From Oceanospirillum sediminis (GTDB taxonomy: Bacteria > Pseudomonadota > Gammaproteobacteria > Pseudomonadales > Halomonadaceae): DNA of 64,000 nucleotides. A model generated the notes under the pieces. The model was not told the DNA's origin. It was given only the letters and a program-made list of their open reading frames with translations, and ran no database searches. A program made the position numbers and the translations under genes. How positions within the stretch are numbered: position 1 is the first letter of the stretch; every line of letters starts with the position of its first letter. The stretch is from positions 201,266 to 265,265 of the forward strand of contig NZ_JACJFM010000003.1 of assembly GCF_014164585.1 (NCBI RefSeq), read 5' to 3'. Below, piece by piece: positions 34,025 to 46,100 of the stretch.

Positions 34025-37000
34025 ATGTCAGATCAACGTTATCCGGAAGGGTTTATTCCTGCGCCGGAACAGGATTGCTCCAGGTATAAACAAGCCGGTT
34101 ACTGGCAAGAGAGAAATCTGGGGCAATGGCTCAGCCACTGGGCCAGTCAATATGGGAGTAACACGGCTCTGACAGATCAACAGCACCGTCTCAGCTACCA
34201 GCAACTGGATCATCAGGCCAGTCGTCTTGCTGCCGGTTTATATCAGGCCGGTATCCGGCAAGGAGATAAGGTGCTGGTGCAATTGCCGAACTGTGCCAGT
34301 TTCGTCATTCTGACATTTGCACTGTTTCGCATTGGCGCCTGGCCCATCATGGCGATGCCCGCTCACAGAGAAAAAGATATTGTTGCCTTGTGTCAGCAGG
34401 CCGAGCCTGTGGCTTATGTACTGCCTGATCGTTTTCTGGGGTATGACTATCACTCCCTTGCCGATCAGGCCCGTGCCAGCTGCTCAAGCCTGAAACATAT
34501 CATTGTTGATGGTGAGACTGATACCTGGCTGTCACTGAGTGATTTTGATCATGAACCTTTACCAGCAGAAACGTTGTCTCAGCCGCAATATACTGATGTA
34601 GCTCTGCTGTTGCTATCCGGTGGCACCACAGGGACACCTAAACTGATTCCCCGTACCCATGCCGATTATGCCTATAACGCCATTGCTTCGGCAGAACTGT
34701 GCGGCCTGTCAGAGCAGAGTGTTTATCTGGCCGCATTGCCTGTAGGGCATAATTTCCCTCTGGCTTGTCCCGGCATTCTGGGCACCCTGAGTGCTGGCGG
34801 AAATGTCGTCATGGCCAGAACGCCGGGCAGTGATGAAACCTTCCCGCTAATTGAATCAGAGAAGGTTACTGTGACTGCTCTGGTGCCGCCTCTGGCGCAA
34901 CTCTGGTTATCAGCCCGTGAGTGGGATGATTCTGATCTTTCCAGCCTGAAATTGCTTCAGATTGGCGGCTCTCGGCTTGATCCGGAAGTTGCTCGTCAGA
35001 TTACTCCTGTCCTGGGTTGTAAATTACAACAGGTTTTCGGCATGGCAGAAGGCCTGCTCTGTTATACCCGTCTGGATGATCCGGAGGAGGTTGTAATCAA
35101 TACTCAGGGGCGTCCGCTGTCATCTCATGATCAGGTTCGTGTTGTTAACAGTGCCGGACACCCCGTGCAGGCCGGAGAAACCGGCGAACTGCAAACCAAA
35201 GGCCCCTATACCATTCATGGCTATTACAAAGCCGACTCACATAATGCCACTACTTTCACTGCTGATGGCTTTTACCAGTCCGGTGATCTGGTACGCATGA
35301 CACCGGAAGGCAATATCGTTGTTGAAGGCCGGATTAAAGAACAGATCAACCGGGCCGGAGAAAAGATTGCAGTGGCCGAAGTTGAGCAGCTGTTAAATGA
35401 GCATCCGGATATCGAAAGCTGCGTACTGGTGCCTGTACCTGATGAGCGTCTGGGCGAACGCAGTTGTGCCTTTATTATCACCTCCGGTGCCGAATTCTAT
35501 CTGCATCATCTGCAATATTACCTGAGTGATAAAGGCCTGCCTCGTTATAAACAACCGGATCAGCTGGAGCAGGTCAGTCACTGGCCCCTGACGACAGTGG
35601 GCAAAATCGACAAGCAGCGTCTGATCAGGCAAGCCCTGCAATCTGATGCTCAACAAACAGCGCATCCTGTTTCAGACAAAAATGTACAACCGAATCAAAA
35701 GTCTGCAGCACAGACATCTGCCGTTTCTTCAGCGTCAACCTCAGCCCCACAATTATCTGATACAGAAAAAAATATGACTCAATACAGCGAACACCATCTG
35801 AAAACCAGTTATCCCGCCATCGATATCGCTATGGCTGTCGCCAGAAACCAGCTATCAGAGCATTACGCCATCTATGAACAACCCGGAGAGTGGTCTATTG
35901 GTATCGGACAATACGCACAACTTCAGGCCAGTAAAGATGCAGCAACTCTGAGCTGTGGTCCTCTGTCAGAAACCTATCGCCAGCCCCGCTTGTGCCAGGC
36001 GATTGCCAGAGCCACTCAGGCTATCCCGGCAGAGAACTGGCGCTTATACGGTTCTGCCCGCTTTGAACTGTCTCATATTTTCTATGATCTGGAGCATATG
36101 CCGGCAGATGGCACCTTGCTGGATCTGTTTGTGCCTGAATATGAAATTCGTATCCGTCAGGATGATGTGCTGTTACGGGCTATCAGCGAAGAAAAACTGG
36201 ACCAGTTGATCAGCCTGTTCCATCAGGCAGAAGATCTGTGTCAGAGTGAAAATAAGGTGCTGGATGCTCATCAGCTGAATCTCAGCCTGCAGGATTATCA
36301 GCAGACAGAATACAAAAACAATGTGCAGCAGGCCGTTGATGATATTCAGGCCAGGCGTTATCAGAAAGTCATTCTGTCCCGCCGCATCCCTCTGCCAGAA
36401 GAGGTGGATCTGTTAGCCAGTTATCGTACGGGACGTTCGCAGAATACCCCGGCACGTTCGTTCTTTGTTAATCGTGGCGACAATCAACTGGCCGGCTTCA
36501 GCCCGGAAACCGTGGTTGAAGTCTCTGCAGATGGCTGGATCAGCACCCAGCCTCTGGCCGGAACCCGTGCTCTGGGCAATAGTGCCGATGAAGAAGCCCG
36601 TCTGAAGGCGGAGCTGCTGGCTGATACCAAAGAGATCGCCGAACATGCCGCATCGGTTAAGCTGGCTCAGGAAGAGCTGGAAGGCATCTGTACCCGTGAA
36701 AGTATCGCGGTCAGTGAATTTATGGCGGTTCGTCGCCGTGGCAGTGTGCAGCATCTGGCTTCCCGCGTAAAAGGTCAGTTGAAAGAGGATAAAAATGCCT
36801 GGGACGCTTTTGAAGCGCTGTTCCCAGCTGTTACTGCATCCGGTATCCCTAAAAAGCCTGCTATTGAAGCTATTTATCGTTATGAACAGCAGCCCCGTGG
36901 CTGGTACAGCGGTTGTGTCATGATTGTTGACAGCACAGGGGCAATGGATGCTGCTCTGGTATTGCGCTCCATCTATCGCGAAGATAACAACAGCTGGTTA

Positions 37001-37174
37001 CAGGCCGGTGCCGGTATCGTCGATCAGTCCCGTCCTGAACGAGAACTGGAAGAAACCATCGAAAAACTCAGCTGCATTATGCAGTTCCTGGCCACCCGTT
37101 CTGCTACATCTCCTGTACAGGTTGAAGGTGCTATGGCTCAGAATGAAGCCTGTGCAGAGGAGGAAATAGCATAA
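34025..37174 (+). CDS. Fused salicylate-AMP ligase / salicylate synthase
   Basis: 1049 residues, two enzymes in one chain. Residues 1-540: aryl-acid adenylation (EntE/YbtE/PchD family), with LLLSGGTTGTPKLIPR near 196, YKSGD-like YQSGDLVR and GRIKEQINRAGEKI. In HNFPLACPG the Cys at 248 replaces the Ser of 2,3-dihydroxybenzoate enzymes, the known mark of salicylate specificity. Residues about 600-1035: MbtI/Irp9/YbtS-type synthase converting chorismate to salicylate, with PLAGTRALG, EIAEHAASVKLAQEEL and ASGIPKKPAIEAI. A Ser/Ala/Gln-rich linker (about 545-590) joins them; an internal ATG lies at 35774. These activities are usually separate proteins. First gene of the biosynthetic operon; its stop overlaps the NRPS start. 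Confidence 0.9.
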   Translation: MSDQRYPEGFIPAPEQDCSRYKQAGYWQERNLGQWLSHWASQYGSNTALTDQQHRLSYQQLDHQASRLAAGLYQAGIRQGDKVLVQLPNCASFVILTFALFRIGAWPIMAMPAHREKDIVALCQQAEPVAYVLPDRFLGYDYHSLADQARASCSSLKHIIVDGETDTWLSLSDFDHEPLPAETLSQPQYTDVALLLLSGGTTGTPKLIPRTHADYAYNAIASAELCGLSEQSVYLAALPVGHNFPLACPGILGTLSAGGNVVMARTPGSDETFPLIESEKVTVTALVPPLAQLWLSAREWDDSDLSSLKLLQIGGSRLDPEVARQITPVLGCKLQQVFGMAEGLLCYTRLDDPEEVVINTQGRPLSSHDQVRVVNSAGHPVQAGETGELQTKGPYTIHGYYKADSHNATTFTADGFYQSGDLVRMTPEGNIVVEGRIKEQINRAGEKIAVAEVEQLLNEHPDIESCVLVPVPDERLGERSCAFIITSGAEFYLHHLQYYLSDKGLPRYKQPDQLEQVSHWPLTTVGKIDKQRLIRQALQSDAQQTAHPVSDKNVQPNQKSAAQTSAVSSASTSAPQLSDTEKNMTQYSEHHLKTSYPAIDIAMAVARNQLSEHYAIYEQPGEWSIGIGQYAQLQASKDAATLSCGPLSETYRQPRLCQAIARATQAIPAENWRLYGSARFELSHIFYDLEHMPADGTLLDLFVPEYEIRIRQDDVLLRAISEEKLDQLISLFHQAEDLCQSENKVLDAHQLNLSLQDYQQTEYKNNVQQAVDDIQARRYQKVILSRRIPLPEEVDLLASYRTGRSQNTPARSFFVNRGDNQLAGFSPETVVEVSADGWISTQPLAGTRALGNSADEEARLKAELLADTKEIAEHAASVKLAQEELEGICTRESIAVSEFMAVRRRGSVQHLASRVKGQLKEDKNAWDAFEALFPAVTASGIPKKPAIEAIYRYEQQPRGWYSGCVMIVDSTGAMDAALVLRSIYREDNNSWLQAGAGIVDQSRPERELEETIEKLSCIMQFLATRSATSPVQVEGAMAQNEACAEEEIA

Positions 37175-40100
37175 TGTCTTCTGCGATCCCGTCTTCAGAT
37201 CAGAGTAATCGTCTGAATCCTCAGCATATTATCGGGCAGTTACAGGTTCTGATACCTGTGTCTCTGGATGGTCAGGAAGACGCCAACCTGATTCAGCTGG
37301 GCCTGGACTCTCTGCATATTATGCGACTGGTCAATCAATGGCGAAAAGCCGGTGCCAGAGTCACCTTTGCCCAGCTTATTGAACGCCCGATTCTCAGTCA
37401 CTGGTTATCTCTGCTGGTGACCGATAACCAGGATGCTGCACAGCAGGAAAGCGCAGACGATTTTCAGGCGCTTCTGCAGAAAACACGTGATGATCAGAAT
37501 TTGCAGGATCGATGCTATTCAGACCAGCCTTTTAACCTGACAGATGTTCAGTATGCCTACTGGATGGGCCGCCAGGATAACCAGGAGCTGGGCGGTAATG
37601 GTTGCCATGCTTATCTGGAGATTGATGGTGATCAGGTACTCGGTTCACGGCTGGAAATGGCCTGGCATCAGTTGATCCGACAGCACAGTATGCTCAGAGC
37701 CAGATTCACCGATGAAGGGCAGCAGTTTATTCCGGATGACTACGGGTTACCGGAACTGATCTGTCATGATTTCAGCGAATTATCTGCAGAGCAGGCAGAA
37801 CAGCAGGCTCAACTGATCCGAAGCCGGTTATCCCATCGAAAACTGGCGATTGAGAGCGGTCAGGTGATGGGGCTGGAGCTTTCTTTGCTGCCTGGCGGTA
37901 AAACCCGGATTCATTTCGATGTGGATCTGTTGGTGGCTGATGTGCAGAGCCTGCATATTCTGCTCAGAGATCTGGCCGAGGCTTATAACACCCTTAACGA
38001 TCAGCCAGAATCTGCTGCAACTTTATCCGCTGATCCTGACTGGCGTTTTGCTCATTATCTGGCGATTGAATCAGAGCGTAAAAAGAACCAGAGCGAAGCA
38101 GATAAAACTTACTGGCAACAGCGTCTGAGTGATCTGCCTTCTGGTCCTCAGTTACCTCTGGCAAAAGATCCTCATTCTATCGGCAAACCTGAGTTTATCC
38201 GCCGGACTCATCTGCTGAGTACAGAAAAATGGCAATCGCTGAAAAGTATAGCCGCCAGCTATAAGGTGACACCGGCCATGGTACTGGCCAGCGCCTACGC
38301 AGAAGTGCTGGCGCGCTGGAGTGCTTCGCCGGAGTTCCTGCTCAATATTCCACTGTTTGACCGTCAGACCGATCATCCGGGTATTGAAGATGTCGTCGCT
38401 GATTTTACCAATTTACTGCTATTGCAGTGCAATTGTCGGGATGCGTTGCCATTTCTGAACCGGACGCGCCAGATACAGAAACAGCTGTATAAAGATATCG
38501 CCCATGCCAGTTATTCTGCTGTCAGTATTCAGCGGGATCTGGCGCGTCAGGGATTAACGGACGGAGTCTCAGCTCCGGTTGTTTTTGCCTGTAATCTGGG
38601 TACACCGCTGCTGACAGATACCTGTCGTAATACCCTGGGTGAGCTGAATTATATGATCTCTCAGACCCCTCAGGTCTGGCTGGATCATCAGCTTTATGAA
38701 ATGGAAGATGGCTTGTTACTGGCCTGGGATGCTGTCGATGAACTCTTCCCGCATAATCTGATCAGCGATATGTTCGCAGCTTACACACAGCTGCTGGAGT
38801 GGCTGGCAGAAGATAAAGGTCACTGGCTGCAACACAGCCCGGACCTGATGCCGGAATATCAGAACATCAGCCGCCAGCAGGCGAACAATACCCTGACCTC
38901 TTATCATCCGCATCTGCTGCATCAGGCGATGTTTGACACTGCCCTGCAAACTCCTGAGCGTGCGGCATTAATCGTAGCGGATCAGATTATCAGCTATGGT
39001 CAGCTGGCTGATCAGGCTCTTCGCATCGCGCGCCTGCTTCAGCAGCAAGGCCTGAAAACGAATGATCCGGTTGCCATTACTTTGCCTCGGGGCGTTGATC
39101 AGATCGCCGCTGTCTTTGGTGTTCTGGCTGCCGGAGGCTGCTATGTGCCGATTGGCGTACATCAACCCGCCAGTCGACAAGCCCGAATTCATCAGACCGC
39201 AGGCATTAATCTGGTCCTGACCTCATCGCAGTACCTGCCTGAAGCCGGTCAGGATGATGTACGTTATCTGGATATCTCACAAGCTGAATCCCTGACACCA
39301 TTAACTAGTCCGGTTCCGGTCGCTGCTGAATCATCGGCTTATATTATCTTTACCTCGGGTTCCACCGGTGAACCTAAAGGGGTTGAGATGGCACACAGAG
39401 CCACTGCGAACACCATCGACAATATTAACCGTCGCTACAATGTGCATCAGAACAGTCGGGCTCTGGCGGTCTCTGCGCTGGATTTTGATCTGTCGGTTTA
39501 TGACATTTTTGGCCTGCTCAGCACCGGTGGCGCTCTGGTATTACTGAGGGATGATCAACGTCGTGATGCGGCGGTCTGGCTGGATCTGGTACAGCAACAC
39601 AAGGTTACCGTCTGGAACTCTGTTCCTGTATTGCTGGATATGCTGCTGATCGTGGCTGAAAATCAGACTACCGCTCATCCGGCGTCCTCTGAGGCTGGCT
39701 TGTCTTCTGATACTGGCTTGTCTTTTACCCCCGGCTTGTCTTCTGAATCTGGCCTGTCTTTTGAACCACAATTATCTTTTGAGCCCAGCCTGCCTTTTGA
39801 ACCACAATTATCTTTTGAGCAAGTGATGTTATCCGGTGACTGGATAGGACTGGACCTGCCATCGCGTTTGTTCGCCCGGACATCAGAGCATACCCGCCTG
39901 ATCGCTATGGGTGGCGCGACAGAAGCGGCGATCTGGTCTAACGCATTTGATGCTTTTGAACCGGATCAGCCCCTGCCTGCCCACTGGACATCCATCCCTT
40001 ATGGTAAACCACTGGCCAATCAGCACTATCGTGTTGTCGATGCGCAGGGGCGGGATTGCCCAGACTGGGTTGCGGGTGAACTCTGGATTGGTGGTATCGG

Positions 40101-43100
40101 TGTGGCTGAGGGTTATCGGGGCGATACCGATATGACCGTATCGCGCTTTGTTATGGCCGAAACAAATACTGTCCTGAACCCGGCTGTTTTCCGTGGTGAT
40201 ATCTTTGATACCACAGTACCGTCCCGAACATCTGAAGCACAGGCATCAGCAAGTACTCAAACCAGTCGCTGGTACAGAACCGGTGATCAGGGGCGTTACT
40301 GGCCGGATGGTCATCTGGAATTCCTGGGGCGTCTGGATCATCAGGTTAAAGTACGCGGTCATCGTATCGAACTGGGTGAAATTGAAACAGCGTTATTATC
40401 TCTGCCTGAGATCAGCCGGGCTGTTGCTGTCACTATTACTTCTGAGGGCCAGCCTCCTTCACTGGCTGCGGCTGTGATTGTCGATGCTGCTGTGATTGAC
40501 GAAGGCTCAGCAACGGAGCCGTCACAGAATAGCAATGCAGCCCTGGATCACAGTACATCTCTCGATAAAAGCGCGACTCTGGATAGCCATGAGATCACAG
40601 CAGCACTGCACCAGCTGCTGCCGGATTATATGGTGCCATCCACTCTGGTTGCCGTATCTGACATTCCACTGAGTGCTAATGGTAAAGTTGACCGCAAACA
40701 GGTCACTGCTCTGCTGGCCGATCAGATCAACACGCAACCCATTCAGCTGACAGCCCCTGAAACAGACAACGAAAAAGCCGTCGCAACCCTCTGGCAGGCA
40801 TTACTGGATACTGATCAGATTGGTCGTGAAAGTAATTTCTTCAGTCTGGGTGGTGATAGCCTTCTGGCTACCCAGGTGATCGCCCGTTTACGTCAGCAAG
40901 GGCTGAGTGCAGAGCAGCCTTTGCGTCTGCTATTCGCCAAACCGGAATTACAGGCTTTTGCAGCTGAACTGTATCAGACTGAACAAACCGTTCAGCAGCA
41001 GGTGGTTGCTGAACCAGAACAGCGCTTCGAGCCGTTCCTGCTCACCGAAGTACAGCGCGCTTACTGGATGGGGCAATCTCCGGGTCTGCCATTAAGCTGT
41101 GGTACACACTATCTGACAGAACTGGATGGTGCCGATGTTGACCTGACACGTCTGGAGCAGGCCTGGAATAAACTGGTTCATAACCATGAAATGATGCGGG
41201 CTTTTGTGAATGCAGAAGGCCAGCAGCAAATTCTGGCCGAAGTGCCTGATACCACCATTCAGCAGTACTATATTCAGGATCTGTCTCTCCAGATCGATGT
41301 AGCAGATCCCGCGCATCCTGACAATGCAGAAGGGACAACCGCTGCGACAGATACCAGCAGAACGGATTCCTTAAAGCAGATGATAGTCCTTGAAAACAGT
41401 GCTCAGGGGGCTCAGCAATGGTTGCATCACTGCTGGCATGAACTGTCTCGTCAACAACAGAATAGCGATGCACCAGTATCTGAAGGCTGGACTCCATGCC
41501 AGATCAATGCGGTACATTACACGGGGACTCAGGGAGAAAGCCGTTGTCGTATCGGTATCACCTTTGATTACCTTACTCTGGACGGTTTCAGTATCAAACT
41601 GCTGCTCGAACAGCTGGCCGATCTGTATCATGATCCGGACTCCTCTGTTCACACACCGGGCCTGTCGTTCCGGGATTATGTGAATCAGGTCGATCACTCT
41701 GAATCAGAAAAAGAGCAAGCGGTTCGTTTCTGGCAGGACAAAATTACTACTCTGCCACTGGCTCCGGAACTGCCGCTGGCTACAGAGCCCGACACGCTGA
41801 CAGCCCCTGAATTTAACCGTCGTGAAGCCAGATTAAGCGCTGATCAGTGGACAGCCCTGAAAGAAAAAGCCCGTCAGCATCAGATCACACCGTCAGTACT
41901 GCTACTGGTAGCTTACAGCCAGATTATTCGTCAGTGGAGTGGTGGTAATGATCACACCCTGAACCTGACACTATTTGACCGTCAGGATGTCCATGCTGAT
42001 ATCAACCGTGTACTGGGCGATTTTACCTCTCTGGCACCGGTTGGTTTTTACGCTGAACACGGCAATAATCTGCTGGCTCAGGCACGTGCTACTCAGCAGG
42101 AAATTGCTCAGGCACTGGAGCACAAATCCATTTCATCAATCTGGGTACAGCGTGAACGTTCCCACGAAATGAGCCTGACATCTGCCGCTCTGCCGGTGGT
42201 CTTTACCAGTACTCTGGGGCTGGGTAACGGGTTATTTGAAAATCCGCCAGCAGGATTCCCGGATCTGGTCGCAGGCGGGCTATCTGAAACGCCACAGGTC
42301 TGGCTGGATCATCAGCTGTACGAATATAAAGGCGAACTGGCTCTGTCCTGGGATTCTGTTGATGCTCTGTTCCCGGAGCAGATGCTGGATCAGATGTTCG
42401 AGGCTTATCTGGATCTGTTACAGGCTCTGGTACAGCAGGACTGGTCTGAAGATTTCAAACTGACATTGCCGGAACAACAGTTGCGTGTTCGTCAGCAAGT
42501 TAACCAGACTCATACGCCGTATCAGCCACACCTGCTGCATCAGGCGATGTTTACTACCGCGCAGCAGGCGCCAGAGCGTACGGCACTGATCGCATCGGAT
42601 CATAGCGTCAGTTACGGTCAGCTGGCTGATCAGGCGCTGCGTATTGCTCAGCTGCTTAAACAGCAGGGACTGCAAACCGGTGATCCGGTCGCCATCACTC
42701 TGCCTCGTGGTACGGATCAGATCGCTGCGGTATTTGGTGTGTTGGCTGCCGGTGGCTGCTATGTGCCTATCGGTGTGCATCAGCCTGTCAGCCGACAGGC
42801 CCGGATTCATCAGACCGCTGGTATTAAGCTGGTGCTGACTTCCGTTCAGTTCTTACCGGAAAATTCAGTGCGGGATGAGGCTTCGGATAATGGCAGCACG
42901 CGTTATCTGGATATGGCTCAGGCTGAAAGTCTGACGCCTCTGTCAGCACCTGTTGATGTTGCACCGGAAGCATCGGCTTATATCATCTTTACCTCAGGTT
43001 CGACGGGTGAACCTAAAGGTGTGGAGATGGCACACAGGGCCACTGCTAACACCATCGATAATATCAACCAGCGTTATGGTGTTCATCAGGACAGTCGGGC

Positions 43101-46100
43101 GCTGGCGGTATCTGCACTGGACTTTGACCTGTCGGTTTATGACATCTTTGGCCTGCTCAGTACCGGTGGTGCTCTGGTGGTGCTGGAAGAGGAACAACGC
43201 CGGGATGCGGCGATCTGGCTGGATCTGGTGCAACAACATCAGATCACTGTCTGGAACTCTGTTCCTGTACTGCTGGATATGCTGCTGGTTGTGGCTGAAA
43301 ACCAGGCATCTGCCACCCTGCTGCCCTTTGAACCTCGCTTGTCCTTTGAACAAGTGATGCTATCGGGTGACTGGATTGGTCTGGATCTGCCATCCCGCCT
43401 GTTTGCGCAGACTTCTCATCAGACCCGTTTGATTGCGATGGGTGGCGCAACAGAAGCGGCTATCTGGTCCAATTCATTTGATGCCTTTGAACCCGGTCAG
43501 CCTCTGCCACCACACTGGACGTCTGTGCCATACGGTAAGCCGCTGGAAAACCAGCACTATCGCGTGGTGGATGCTCAGGGTCGGGATTGTCCGGACTGGG
43601 TTGCCGGTGAACTCTGGATTGGTGGTATCGGTGTGGCTGAGGGGTATCGGGGCGATAGCCAGCAGACCGCTGCTCGCTTTGTGTTGGCAGAGACAGATAC
43701 TATCCCGCAACCGGTTACCTTTGCTTCAGCAGAAAACGCTGAATCCGTTCAGAACGGTGCAACAAATACCAGCCGCTGGTACAGAACCGGAGATCAGGGC
43801 CGCTACTGGCCCGATGGTCATCTGGAATTCCTGGGCCGTCTGGATCATCAGGTGAAAGTCCGGGGTCATCGTATTGAGCTGGGTGAAATCGAAACGGCGT
43901 TGCTGACATTGCCAGAGATCAGCCGGGCTGTTGCTGTAACGGTTAAACCGGATGGTCAACAGCCATCGCTGGCTGCCGCTGTCACAACAGAGGAAAACGC
44001 TCAGATTCTGGATACTGATGGGATCAGAAGCGCTCTGCAGCAGCTACTACCCGATTATATGGTTCCGACCACTCTGGTCAGCATATCTGAGATTCCACTC
44101 AGCGCTAATGGCAAAGTGGATCGCAAGCAGGTGACAGCACTGCTGGCAGAACAGGTCAGTGCACAACCCCAGCAATTGACCTCACCCGCAACCGATAATG
44201 AACGTGTGGTTGCTGCACTCTGGCAGGAGCTGCTGGATACTGACCAGATCGGTCGTGAAAGTAATTTCTTTGCCCTGGGTGGTGACAGCTTGCTGGCGAC
44301 ACAAGTTATCGCTCGCTTGCGTCAGCAGGGACTGAGTGCTGAACAGCCACTGCGCTTACTGTTTGCTAATCCGGAACTGCAGACCTTTGCTGCAGAACTG
44401 AATCAGACTAGTCAGGCAGCTATGCAACAGGACGTTATAGCACAGCCGGAACAGCGCTTTGAGCCATTCCCATTGACCGAAGTGCAGCGCGCTTACTGGA
44501 TGGGCCAGTCTCCGGGACTGCCATTGAACTGTGGCACCCATTATCTGGTTGAGCTGGATGGTGAAGCGGTTGACCTGCAGAAACTGGAACAGGCCTGTAA
44601 CACCCTGATTCAGCGCCATGAGATGCTGCGGGTGAAAATTACCCCTCAGGGTGAACAGCAAATTCTGCCTGCAGACGCTGTCGAAAGCATTCAGGTTGAT
44701 AGCGATCATACTGTTTATGCTGATCAGGATAATGCCCGTGCACAACTCGACAGCTGGTGGCAGTACTGGTCTGAAAACAACCGGATTACGCAGCAGAATG
44801 ATAATGAACAGACCACTCTGTTTGCCATAAAAGCGGTGCATTACGGTCAGAATCGCTGTCGTCTGGGGCTGTTGTTTAACTATATGACTCTGGATGGCTT
44901 CAGTATCAAGCTGTTGCTGGATGAACTGGCTGAGCTTTATCAGAATCCGGATGTGGAGTTGCCTGCTTTTGATCTGTCCTTCCGGGATTATGTTAATCAG
45001 GTTAAACCTGATCCTCAGGCTTTAGCTCAGGCAGAAGATTACTGGTACAACAAGCTGGAAAACTTGCCTATGGCCGCTGCTCTGCCACTGGCAAGAGATC
45101 CACGAACCTTGCAGGACACACGTTTTTCTCGCCGTGAAGCCAGAATCAATCGGGATAACTGGGCTCAGCTGCGTCAGTCAGCCCGTGATCAGGGCATTAC
45201 ACCATCGGTACTGATTCTGACTGCATATGGTGAGATTCTCAGCCAGTGGAACGGTGGTAAAGCCCATACGATCAACCTGACATTATTTGACCGTCAGCCG
45301 GTTCACCCGGATATCAACAGGATTGTCGGTGACTTTACCTCTCTGGCACCTGTGGCCTATCACCCGGATAACCAGAAAAATCTGCTGCAATTAAGCCAGC
45401 AGGTGCAGGATGAAATCGCCAGCGCGCTGGAGCACCGTGAAATCTCATCTATCTGGGTACAGCGTGAACGTGCCCGGGAGATGGATCTGGTTGCTGCGGC
45501 TTTGCCGATTGTTTTTACCAGTACTCTGGGAATGGCCGATGGTCTGTTGGAGGAGAAATCGGTAGCAGGCTTCCCGGATCTGGCTGGAGGCGGGCTGTCT
45601 GAAACGCCACAGGTTTGGCTGGATCACCAGATGTATGAGCATCAGGGTGAACTGATGATCTCCTGGGATAGTGTTGATGCACTCTTCCCGGATGGTCTGA
45701 TCGACAGCATGTTCGGCCAGTTTATCCAGCTGCTGAACACCCTGGCTGGACAATGGGATCAACCTCTGAAAACTGCTCTGCCAGAAGACCAGTGTATGAT
45801 CCGTCAGCAGGTCAATCAGACTCATACGCCGTATCAGCCTCATCTGTTGCATCAGGCGATGTTCGCTACTGCGCAACAGACACCGGAACGAACGGCACTG
45901 ATCGCATCGGATCAGAGCATCAGTTACGGTCAACTGGCCGATCAGGCCCTGCGCATCGCTCAGTTGCTTAAGCAACAGGGATTGCAAAGCGGTGATCCGG
46001 TTGCCATCACTCTGCCCAGAGGCACTGATCAGATCGCTGCGGTATTTGGTGTACTGGCTGCCGGTGGCTGCTATGTGCCTATTGGTGTGCATCAGCCTGA

